Part shown: piece by piece, positions 56,501 to 64,000 of the stretch | Layout: the number at the start of each line of letters is the position of its first letter | Numbering within the stretch: the first letter of the stretch is position 1 | NCBI RefSeq assembly: GCF_020382885.2 | Contig: NC_058496.1 | Coordinates: forward strand, 17,464,501 to 17,528,500 | Reading direction: 5' to 3' | DNA from: Scatophagus argus | Lineage: Eukaryota; Chordata; Actinopteri; Scatophagidae | DNA: 64,000 nucleotides | Translations under genes and position numbers: made by a program | The notes under the pieces: model-generated | Told to the model about the DNA's origin: nothing | What the model saw: only the letters and a program-made list of their open reading frames with translations | The model's database searches: none

Positions 56501-58306
56501 AAACTCCACAGCTCTGGAAATATCCACATGAAAGGAGCCAAAGGCAAAAGCGACTTAAATGTGTAAGTCACCTTACAATGCGCAGGAGCAAACAGCTACA
56601 CGTCACAGCAACAACACTACGATAAATTTCTGTGCTGTTCATTTCCTCACCGGAGGAGTGTTTCCCTCCTGCGAAGACTCTTTGTTAGGATGAGCAACTG
56701 CATCAGGGACAGACATGTTTGCAGCTCCTGAGAAAAACACAAGTAAGCAAGACAATGTGAGAGGAAGCAACATCCAACAGTAGCGTAACCTTAACTGAAG
56801 CACTTGATTAAATACGTGACTAATCTATATGGCGTCTAGATGATTTTTTTTCATCTTTGAATGATGAAATGTTCTCTAACAGCTTTACATGTTTCCTGTC
56901 CTAACATCTGACTGCTGAACAGGTTTGTTAATTCACATAGCTAATACAGTCTAAATTAAAACACCACAAGCTTGTAGCAAATCCACCTTCAACGAAGGTA
57001 CAATGTTCACTTTGGAGGATGTAGTTTGAATTGTATTGCAATATCATGTAAGGTGTTTCTAATACTCAGTCCACCCAGTTGATTTAAATAAGGATAGACT
57101 TAACTGGCCTGGTTTAAATTCTGTGAGGCAATAACTGATTTTTTTTTTCTTTGTTAATGGTGTGACTGCAACTTTGTGACCATACTAAAAATATGTGAAA
57201 CACAAACAGCTGTTCATATTCCATCATAGCTTTTACCAAGCTTTGTTCATTTTCAAGCGACCAAGTATGGAGGCAGACAATGGGCAAGGTTAGTGAAAAT
57301 CAAATTCAAGTTTCATCACTATTGAACTCTCAATGTTGAAATTGAAATACCATAAAATTTATTGCACTTAAATACGATAATTTGAAAACCATGTGAAAAT
57401 ATGTCCTCTGAACTCCCCTCTTCAGTCAATTCTAAGCTGTGTAATTTCAAAAACCTCAAAAACAATATTTGGACATCCAAGAACACAAAGGATGAGGAGC
57501 AACCCAACTTGAGCGTTAAACACTCAGTGGTTTAGATCAATTAAACTCAACAAAGACAACCATACTGAGAAGGTTTTTCACAAACCACAAAGGTTTTGTA
57601 TGCACAGCTTACCTCTGTAGTGTGATGAAGGCATCATATGACGCTGCTCCTGAGAAGTGGAAGGGGAATGGTTGCGAGCATTTCCAGAAACACCAGCAAA
57701 TTCCACATTTGCCCCCTCAGAAGTAGCTTGAGACATACCTACACATTGCTGTCCACATGACAGCAGGCTAATGGGCAGATCTTGAGGGCTGTTTGGTAAA
57801 CCTTGATTGGTTAATGGAAGCTGAAATGACGCTTTGAGATGGTTGTGGCCTGAGAGAAGTGGTAGCTGCCGGGGTCCACGAGGCTGTGGAGCTTGGTTTG
57901 TTTGGGGAGGAGGCGGTGGGGGTATACTTCTTCCTTGGTTTGCAGAGAACAGCACTGACGAAGTGTGAGGCCTTCGCTGAACAAAGGAAATACCGTGAGA
58001 GGAACTCGGGACAGCTGTGTTGGCAAACAGTGAGGTGGATGAAGAATCGCTGTTACTGAGAGAGTCTTTGCACAGGGCAGGGTGATGAGTGGATGACAAG
58101 GTACTGATGTCGATCATACAGCTCTGACTGGAGGCCTGCAGGTGGTTGTAAGAGTGTTCTTGGCCAGAAAACCCCAAGCTTAGATGCTGAGAGCTGGGCA
58201 GTGGGTTGAAGAGGGATCCTTGAGTTGAAGTTGCAGACCAGCCATTCTGGTCTGCCCATGACTGACAGTGTGTGTGGCTCTTTTTTGCTGCCAGGTTGTC
58301 CATCAT
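50216..58306 (-). CDS. Chimeric gene: Sec24-like N-terminal exon + zinc fingers + Crypton-type tyrosine-recombinase-like domain + duplicated C-terminal module
   Basis: Coding exons: 58306-57613, 56727-56651, 56441-56361, 56202-56143, 56050-55961, 55853-55755, 55018-53149, 52937-52848, 52263-51868, 51724-51575, 50514-50216. The 3906 nt join in frame (1301 aa plus stop) with consensus borders. Residues 1-232 are paralogous to the neighbouring sec24-like N-terminus. Exons 2-6 are short, acidic/Ser-rich linkers. The 1870-nt exon carries two Cys/His zinc fingers and a tyrosine-recombinase-like fold (RRTTEV near the first Arg, IRGKCGR hairpin, TSAKIREHYAT). Two copies of a WEEAEVQAVERHMMRF module follow. 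This zinc-finger/recombinase/C-module architecture belongs to a multicopy fish family that I take to be Crypton-derived. Function is unknown; a DNA-binding nuclear protein is plausible. An internal ATG in exon 2 (56716) could be an alternative start giving 1066 aa. Confidence 0.8.
51200..51535 (+). repeat. Dispersed teleost repeat interrupted by a LINE 3' tail
   Basis: AATCTAATCAGTTCATGGTC, GGGCCAAATTTGAAAAAATT and GAGGCATTCCTGAGATACCA on the left, and GGACGGACAAACAACCCAAA on the right, are consecutive parts of a familiar fish repeat. A segment ending TTTCCCTCGGGATCAATAAA plus (GTATCTATC) separates them, which looks like a LINE 3' end inserted later (about 51395-51485). Confidence 0.6.
51575..51724 (-). 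CDS. Chimeric gene linker exon D
   Basis: 150 nt, acceptor TCAATATAG, donor GTAACGG, phase 1-1. Encodes RGPEAASWDSNGRHGANCEP through KSVKSSEK. Longer relative of exon B, keeping the W....H and KSVKS anchors. Confidence 0.72.
51868..52263 (-). CDS. Fused exon C: C-terminal module joined to a copy of the recombinase tail
   Basis: 396 nt, phase 1-1, acceptor AACCTACAG, donor GATG|GTAAGAA. The 5' half (SKHKWEEAEVQAVERHMMRF to VRNRIT) matches terminal exon E. The 3' half (SGAKDLEAQTSTKIRKHYTT to SMQLDDVEMESDG) matches the end of the large recombinase exon (GCGAKDPEALTSAKIREHYA to SMQLDDTETDFDG). This exon is the junction of a tandem duplication. Confidence 0.8.
52848..52937 (-). CDS. Chimeric gene linker exon B
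   Basis: 90 nt, acceptor TTCAATCCAG, donor GTAGCTCA, phase 1-1. Encodes RLEPVRRQQDGSWTHNKHPG then TKSVKSDRK. Paralogous to exon D (51575-51724), which ends KSVKSSEK. Confidence 0.75.
53149..55018 (-). CDS. Zinc-finger and tyrosine-recombinase-like exon
   Basis: 1870 nt, acceptor TTTTTCCAG, donor GATG|GTAAAA. An acidic start (SDFDESDRGDGSSDESS) precedes finger 1, CLFCSKPVSKMARHLERIH (C-x2-C-x9-H-x4-H, near residue 475), and finger 2, CLYCRGFYTKKALYRHMKLC (near 557). An alpha-helical core-binding region follows, then a recombinase-like domain near residues 800-990. Where active family members have a GH.. His and a Tyr nucleophile, this copy reads LGPNNQVRALRQ, so both appear lost. That points to a non-cutting, DNA-binding role. 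Alignment is from memory of the family. Confidence 0.85.
55470..55570 (+). repeat. Fragment of the same dispersed teleost repeat
   Basis: Contains AATGTCTTGTTTTATCAGGC, CAATCAAAACCCAAAAATGT and CAGCAAATCCTCACA, the central part of the family seen at 58838-59195. In the intron before the recombinase exon. Confidence 0.55.
55755..56441 (-). CDS. Chimeric gene exons 3-6 (linker exons)
   Basis: Exons 56441-56361 (27 codons, ANGERRRSVLLHQRAQLLQQ, probably a short coiled coil), 56202-56143 (20 codons), 56050-55961 (30 codons) and 55853-55755 (33 codons). All are symmetric phase 0-0 with clean borders, so any could be skipped without a frameshift. Composition is acidic and Ser/Gln-rich. No domain recognised. 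Confidence 0.7.
56651..56727 (-). CDS. Chimeric gene exon 2 (possible ancestral start)
   Basis: 77 nt, acceptor GTTTTTCTCAG, donor GTGAGGAA. Encodes AANMSVPDAVAHPNKESSQE then GNTPP. The phase (1 in, 0 out) and the opening G|GA match exon 2 of the sec24-like gene (47563-47621), so it may also be part of the duplicated block. The ATG at 56716-56714 has A at -3 and could start a recombinase-only product. Confidence 0.72.
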
Positions 58307-58365
58307 ACTCCATAACCATCAGAGTGTCTTGCTGTGAGTCTCATTTAATTTCTTGGAGGCAGGGC
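57613..58365 (-). CDS. Chimeric gene first coding exon, paralogue of the sec24-like exon 1
   Basis: Acceptor TTTTGCTCTGCTAG just right of 58365, start ATGATGGAC at 58306, donor AGAG|GTAAGC in phase 1. These are the same acceptor form, start context and donor phase as the exon at 47932-48660. Shared islands include QNGWS, the NPL.S.QHLSLG run, HLQAS and GR.IPP/GK.IPP. The 231 codons are Ser/Pro/Gln-rich, with a PPPPPP run. An overlapping second frame is open from the upstream ATG at 58313. Confidence 0.82.
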
Positions 58366-60775
58366 CTAGCAGAGCAAAACAACATGTACAACTGGTCATC
58401 AAGGTCACAAATTGCATTTCTCTTTTAATTAAAAGGCATTTCAAACAACCATCGCAATTTATTCTGGTATCCTTCAATCTTGAATAAAATTAAGGATGTG
58501 AGAGTGTGAAGTTTAGGAAACGACATTTAATATAATGAAGATATGACAAAGAGAGAACTGACTGGATTCACCTGGAAGGGATATTACAGGAAGACAAGGA
58601 AAAATAGGAAAGGTGATGGGCACTGTAGTATTAGGCTAACTAGGGGAACTGGAGAGTATTGCTGGGGATAAATCAAAAGATAGTAAGAGATTTTGCATTC
58701 ATAAAACAAAGAGCTACGATGAGAGAATATTCAATATAACAAAGCCCTTCATCAGCCAGTGTAAGGCCTCCAGTAGCACTGCAGTGTACACAACAGTCAA
58801 ATTTCATTCAATCATTCCATCAGTAGTTACTGCACTACTTTGGGCTGTAGTTAATCAGTTTTCTGTTTTCATGATTACTTAAGCAGTGGTTTGATCTATA
58901 AAATGTCAGAAAATACTGAGAATAACCATAACAACTTTACATAACTAAAAGTGACATCATTTCTTTTTTCAACAAACAGTCCAACACCTGAAGTTTTCCA
59001 AAATTTACTATCACATAAGACATAGATGAGCATCAAATCCTAATATTGTAATAAAAGTTGGAACCATCAAATGATTGGTATTTCTGCTTGAAAAAAGACT
59101 AAAACAATGAATATCTTTTCAGAATATATGCTGATTAATTTCTGCTAATAACAGAATCAAATAATCAACACACCGTTTCAGCTCTGGTACTATTTGTTAG
59201 AAGCAGAAAGAAGAAATATGTTTGGACCAGGCAAATGACCTGAAACATATTCCACTCCAAATACTATGTTATATAAGACAAGGTGTGTCTGCTACACTTT
59301 TTCCATTCAAAAAGATTGAATGCCCAGTTGAAAATTCTCAAAATGACTAATCCTCCTAACTCTTCAAGAAATATCTCAAAACATCTTCACACTGTCCTCT
59401 GTCTGCAGGTAAATGTAAAAACAGCCTTCTAGTGTCTGACTCAGCACAGTGCAGGCCCAATGTACAAGTTAAGGAAGAATAAATAAAATATATTTTTGAG
59501 TGGAGGGGGACTTTATCTATTTATATCTTGATTTATCTCAATACATAGGAAACAACCACCCAAATCAAAGAGGTTTTAGTAGGTTGCTTTTGCGGTTTAA
59601 ACCAAATGAATACATATGTTCCCTCCATACCGACCGGTTTGTACCTCACCATGCAAATATCTTTTTAAACGAGTTTTAAGATACCCATCTTTTCTACCTC
59701 GTCACAGTTACAGTGCATGTGAACTGAATTTAACATGATGCCCACATAATATGAGAATCACATACGAACAAAAGAAAACTCACCCACTAAATCTTTTTTA
59801 AAAATGCTGGCAGCTGTTTCGTCCACTATAATATTATATTTTGAGATGGTAAATGTGTTTTCAGTAGTAATTTATTGAGCAGCACTCAGAGTCCCTACGA
59901 GTGGCAACTAACTCACTTAACTGCCCCAAATAATTTTACATTTATACTTACAGCAGGCAATGGGCAGCTACAGCTAACTCTTTGGAGCTAAGTTACGTGC
60001 ACATCGACAAAACGTATCTCAGCAGTGCCTCGTCCTGTGTCTTTAGTTCTTTAATTAGCTGTGCTACATTGACTAGCTTTTACCATGAGTGCCTGTAAAA
60101 TTGGAAGAACATTCCTAAAACCGACAGCGACCGAAAATGACCAAAAATATCATTTTCAGCAAAAAATGTTAGCATACCAGTACCTGTGAACAACACCGGA
60201 AATAGCGATCGTTTGTTTACCTCGAGGCTCTGCCCCATCGAGCATAAGACACCCGTTTGACTGTTTCAGAATAAGAGCGGCATCTCCAAAAAAAAAATAA
60301 AAAATACAAAAAATTACCTGAAATCTTATTTAAGAAATATCATTGTGTCAAGTAGTTGAAGAAAAGTTCAGATACGTTATTTAAATAAAATAAGAAATAC
60401 CACAATATAAAACAACTCCATTACAAGTCAATGTACTGCACTAAAAATTTTACTTTTAATAGTTTAAGTCCATGAACAAAATGTGATTTAAGTATTAAAA
60501 ATATTCTAAGCAACATGATTTCAAGTTTTATGAAGAATATATGAAGTTTTTGACCAGATGATGACATACACTTTCAGTTTTATGAGATACATTTTAAATC
60601 GAATTAAAACACTACAGACTAGGTATGAAAAGACATTCCATTACACTGATGTGTGTTATGTGACCAGGAAAGACACTTAGGTCAGAGTTTTAATTGTCTT
60701 TTAGAAGTGATTATTAACCTTTTAAAACAATTTGGTGCACAGAAACAGAGAGGAAAGAAATGCTATGACCTTCAA
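58366..60775. other. Upstream region of the chimeric gene
   Basis: Holds a dispersed repeat and, near 60190-60260, a CpG-containing stretch with a donor-like CCTCGAG|GTAAAC on the minus strand that could be a noncoding first exon. This is a guess from sequence only. Confidence 0.4.
58838..59195 (+). repeat. Dispersed teleost repeat (AATGTCAGAAAATA... family)
   Basis: Contains ATAAAATGTCAGAAAATACT, CAACAAACAGTCCAA, TTTACTATCACATAAGACA, TTTCTGCTTGAAAAAAGACT and a CGTTTCAGCTCT end. I recall this as a very common perciform dispersed repeat. Coding capacity none. Upstream of the chimeric gene. Confidence 0.6.
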
Positions 60776-61035
60776 CAGTCGTGGATCAGCGGTTAGGGTG
60801 TCGGACCCGTAACCGGTGGATCGCTGGTTCGATTCCCCGTCCCGGTGTCCATGGCTGAGGTACCCTTGAGCAAGGTACCTAACCCCCACTGCTCCCCGGG
60901 CGCTGCACGCGGTCGCCCACTGCCCCGGGTTTGCTGTGTGTGTGCACGTCACTTGGGTGGGTTAAATGCAGAGAACAAATTTCGTTGGAGTGAGTTCCCT
61001 CCAATGACAAAATATGTCACTTTAATCTTTAATCT
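60776..61035 (+). mobile_element. tRNA-derived SINE (V-SINE-like), plus orientation
   Basis: The head has a tRNA-like A-box region and a perfect pol III B box GGTTCGATTCC at 60826-60836. The body holds the GAGCAAGGTACCTAACCCC and CTCCCCGGGCGCTGCA motifs common in teleost V-SINEs. The tail is TAATCTTTAATCTTTT. Nearly identical to the inverted copy at 37991-38264. Confidence 0.8.
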
Positions 61036-61139
61036 TTTAACATCAAATCAAATCTGTCACACAATCAACCAAAAATGTTGAAGGTAACAGTTGGAACAAT
61101 TAACTTACATCCCTGAACATCACAGAGAAACATCAGTGT

Positions 61140-61262
61140 GACGGATTTTGAAAGTGTCTTTGTAAGATGTGTAGATGTGAGTCATGTCTTCAGGGTCGTA
61201 GAAGGAAACCTCCCACCTGTCATAGTCTTGCTGGACTTTGATCCTCTGATCTGATCCTGGTA
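61140..61262 (-). pseudogene. Decayed TRIM SPRY fragment
   Basis: Minus-strand frame reads SDQRIKVQQDYDRWEVSFYD then PEDMTHIYTSYKDTFKI. This is a diverged copy of the SPRY end of the neighbouring TRIM gene (RIRVQLDYGRGEVSFSDPED). It stops before the last SPRY strands, and its left neighbour is AT-repeat DNA instead of the rest of a SPRY. Probably the remnant of a tandem TRIM duplicate. Confidence 0.75.
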
Positions 61263-61434
61263 AAAAAGTGGCAATATAATATATATATATATAAATATAT
61301 ATATACAATGCAATATAAAAAACTGTATATACAACAAATAAACAGTGTAATGTTGTGCAAAATAAAGTAGAATGTAAGGTGCCAGTAGAATGTAATGAAT
61401 GAATGACAGGTGGTGTCTTTAACACCTCACTGTC

Positions 61435-61718
61435 ACTGGCATCCGGAATACAGAGAGGAGGCGAAACACCTGGTGCAGTGGTGCAGAGAAAACAACCTCT
61501 ACATCAATGTGAAGAAGATCGAGGAGATAGTGGTGGACTTCAGAAGGGACAGGCGCCCCACCCCTCCCCTGCACATCAGAGGAGTAGCTGTGGAAGTGGT
61601 CTCCAGCCGCAGGTACCTGGGTGTGCACGTAACAGAGGACCTCACCTGGAACGCCAGCACTTCCCGGCTGGTCAGGAAGGCCCAACAGCATCTCTACTTC
61701 TTCAAGAAGCTGTGGTGA
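61435..61718 (+). mobile_element. Non-LTR retrotransposon reverse-transcriptase fragment
   Basis: Plus-strand frame reads YREEAKHLVQWCRENNLYIN, IEEIVVDFRRDRRPTPPLHI, SSRRYLGVHVTEDLTWN and RKAQQHLYFFKKLW. This is the C-terminal part of a LINE reverse transcriptase of the fish L2/Rex-like type. Both ends are truncated. It is almost uninterrupted, so a relatively young insertion. Confidence 0.8.
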
Positions 61719-62753
61719 GCCGGACTTGGGAGCTGATGTTTTCAGCTTTGTGGCCTTGTCAGGGTGGCAGAGGTTCATTCAGATCTCTGTGGATACAACC
61801 AGTTCATTTGTAATGTGATTTGACAAAAGAAAATAGAAAGTGATTTAGTCTGGACTGTCCAGAAATGTCCATGTTATGGTGTAATGAAAATGAGAGAGTT
61901 TCACTGAAGAATGACTTGTTCAAATCTGTATTTTTGTTTGTAAAATAACATGAATATTTGACAGATGTATAAAAACAACTGGAAACAGCCTCACACACAA
62001 AACTCTGAATAAAAACTGCAGCTGATTTAATTACACATCCTGTGAGGATCTGATGGACATTTAGTTTATTCAGTGAACAAGGAATTTATTCCATTCATGT
62101 TACTGACACGTATCCACTGCTGACTGATTACATGATGATGTTTTACTCAGAACGAAATGATGATCATGAGGAAAAGTAACAACTTGAAAAGGATGATTTC
62201 AGTGTAAGTGAGTTGAGTCTTTAAGAAAGTAACAAACAAAGTAAAAAAATAATCATATAAAAATCACAGTCAGAGTCTGCATGTGTTCAGATAAACTGGA
62301 CCACTGAGACTCTGAGAGGAAAACAGAGTTACAAAACTGTAACTCATCAGAAGATCCAGAAATTTTACACACAAAAACTGAAATCAATAAAAGTTAAGAA
62401 TCACAAAACTGCAAACAATGTATTTGGTATATTGGACACAGTTTGTGTTATATTGTGGTCTGACTGAAAATAAGATGCTTCAGGCCACGTGACAAGTTAG
62501 GATTTCTGAAGTTACAGAACAACTGAAATTATACAGTTTCAGTATTTGGGAGACGCATTTTTAATGAGACTGAACTTTTTGTTTTTTCTCTTTTAATCTT
62601 TATAGTTTTGTGCAGCACAGAAACATAACGAAAGAAATGTGACCTTCAAAGTGAAATTAAATCTGCTTCAGATTTAAAAGAAAAAAATAAAAGACAAGCA
62701 GGCCCAGACTGATGGTTTGACTGTAAAGTGTGATGATGACTTTAAAATCTAAA
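61719..62753. other. TRIM 3' flank
   Basis: AT-rich. Minus-strand ATTAAA near 62589 and AATAAA near 62086 are candidate poly(A) signals. Nothing else recognised. Confidence 0.45.
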
Positions 62754-64000
62754 TCAGAAATCAGAGAAATCAGTGGGACAGATTTTGATATCAGCAGTTT
62801 TAGCATCACCAGCCTCCCCAACATAGAAATATGGGAAGAGTTTTTCAGTGAAAGTGTCTTTGTGAGTGTAGATGTGAGTCATGTCTTCAGGGTCAGAGAA
62901 GGACACCTCCCCCCTGCCATAGTCCAGCTGGACTCTGATCCTCTGGAGACTCTTCTTCTCTGTGACAGTCTTACCAAGACCATTTGTGTATTTTCCACTG
63001 CGATGAAACAAACACCAGACTCCATATTCTGGTGACACAAATATCTTCCCCTTCCTGTCAACTGACTCTTTAACCAAACCTACAACCCAGTCAGGATGAT
63101 CTCCCACCTCCACCTCCCAGCTGTGTTTCCCTGAGCTGAAGCCCTCAGAGCCCAGAACATTTGCATACTTAGTGTTTCCCTCTGGATTGTCAGGAAGCTC
63201 CTGCCATGTGTCTCCACGTCTCACACTGGTCAGATCATCAGACAAATGGAGCCAGCGGTTTGCAGTGTTTGGGTCCAGAATGACAGGACTGAAGTGGACC
63301 TTGTCCTTCATCTTGTCCCACACTCTGAAGGACAGGTTTCCCAGGTGTTTGGCCACATCTATGAGCGCTCCTGAGACCAGCTGTGGATCTGACAGTGAGC
63401 ACTGGACTCTGGCTCTGGACTGAGTGGCTTTATAACTGCTGAGGAACGTCATGTTGTGTTTCTGCAGGTCTTCTTCAACAGCAGAGATGCTGTCTGACAG
63501 AGAGGAGATCTGCTCCTGAATCATCTTCATCTCTCTGCTGATAGTCTTCCTCTTCTGCTCCTCTTCTTCCCTCAGAGCTGCCAGTCTGGACTCCTCTTCC
63601 TCCTTCAGGAACTGGTGGAGCTTGTTGAACTCTGCTCTGATCTGCTTCTCTGTGGACAGCAGTTGCTTCTCGGAGTGTTGAATCACTTCACTGTATGTTT
63701 TCTCCACTTGTTTGTATTCGTCCCTCTTGTCCTGTAGAGACTTTAAGTCACATTTCAGCTGCTCCTTCAGGTCACTGACTGCTTGTTCTATAGGAACCAC
63801 CTTGTGACTCTGATGGAGAGAAAACTCACAGACAGAACACAAAGCTCTCTGCTCGTCCTCACAGAATAATTTAGACTCTCCCTGATGTTTACTACACACC
63901 ACCTCCACCTTCTTCTCTGCTTGTTCTGTCTCAGATGATCCAGATTTCTGTCTCCCAGCAAAGGAATCAGCAAGTTCCTTCAGCGGAAAGTTCACTTTCA
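62754..64000 (-). CDS. TRIM-type protein with B-box, coiled coil and PRY-SPRY (5' end outside window)
   Basis: One open exon from the right window edge to TGA at 62754; the RING part, if present, lies beyond 64000. Counting from the GTG at 63995: B-box 2 near residues 34-64 (CSKHQGESKLFC, CSVC, HQSH), a long coiled coil near 70-200 (KEQLKCDLKSLQDKRDEYKQ, EEEESRLAALREEEEQKRKT), then PRY (LDPNTANRWLHLSDDLTSVR) and SPRY (GFSSGKHSWEVEVGDHPDWV, EVSFSDPEDMTHIYT). Family role: E3 ubiquitin ligase scaffold, often in innate immunity. In fish this is a large lineage-specific expansion (NF7/TRIM35/TRIM39-like), so no orthologue is assigned. The GTG is not taken as a start because the frame stays open upstream. 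Confidence 0.9.
   Translation of the reverse strand, partial: KVNFPLKELADSFAGRQKSGSSETEQAEKKVEVVCSKHQGESKLFCEDEQRALCSVCEFSLHQSHKVVPIEQAVSDLKEQLKCDLKSLQDKRDEYKQVEKTYSEVIQHSEKQLLSTEKQIRAEFNKLHQFLKEEEESRLAALREEEEQKRKTISREMKMIQEQISSLSDSISAVEEDLQKHNMTFLSSYKATQSRARVQCSLSDPQLVSGALIDVAKHLGNLSFRVWDKMKDKVHFSPVILDPNTANRWLHLSDDLTSVRRGDTWQELPDNPEGNTKYANVLGSEGFSSGKHSWEVEVGDHPDWVVGLVKESVDRKGKIFVSPEYGVWCLFHRSGKYTNGLGKTVTEKKSLQRIRVQLDYGRGEVSFSDPEDMTHIYTHKDTFTEKLFPYFYVGEAGDAKTADIKICPTDFSDF

Noticed and set aside
60776..60850. A tRNA gene (B box GGTTCGATTCC)
   Set aside because: It does not fold into a complete tRNA and is followed by a SINE body; a second full copy exists at 37991-38264.

Overview
The window is vertebrate nuclear DNA, almost certainly from a spiny-rayed teleost fish. 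Evidence: GT-AG introns, a CaMKII kinase gene, a fish-type TRIM gene, Tc1-like transposon remnants, a V-SINE-like tRNA-derived SINE, several dispersed repeats common in perciform genomes, and abundant (CA)n and (GA)n microsatellites. All four genes lie on the minus strand. There are no operons or bacterial features. Most long six-frame ORFs are chance ORFs in introns or in low-complexity DNA.

Layout. (1) 1-36069: the 5' part of a CaMKII gene, best matched to camk2b. It has 12 constitutive exons plus a duplicated exon 6. It encodes the whole kinase domain and autoregulatory segment (residues 1-314); the linker and hub exons lie left of position 1. The two exon-6 copies (8625-8697 and 13265-13337) are both 73 nt, same phase and intact, so they look mutually exclusive. 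(2) 39259-48660: a complete 20-coding-exon Sec24-family COPII coat gene (1018 aa), divergent and nearest the Sec24C/D type. (3) 50216-58365: an 11-coding-exon gene whose first coding exon is a paralogue of the first coding exon of the Sec24-like gene. It runs in frame into zinc fingers, a tyrosine-recombinase-like (Crypton-type) domain and two copies of a C-terminal module (1301 aa predicted). (4) 62754-64000: a TRIM-type B-box/coiled-coil/PRY-SPRY gene cut by the window end, with a decayed SPRY fragment and a LINE reverse-transcriptase fragment beside it.

I derived splice sites by hand and checked reading phase across every junction of the first three genes; each gives an uninterrupted frame. 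The most notable observations are the mutually exclusive kinase exons, the chimeric Sec24-N-terminus/recombinase gene with an internal exon-scale duplication and loss of catalytic residues, and the possibility that the Sec24-like gene is an extra Sec24C/D ohnologue kept beside camk2b. Two near-identical SINE copies in opposite orientation bracket genes 2 and 3.
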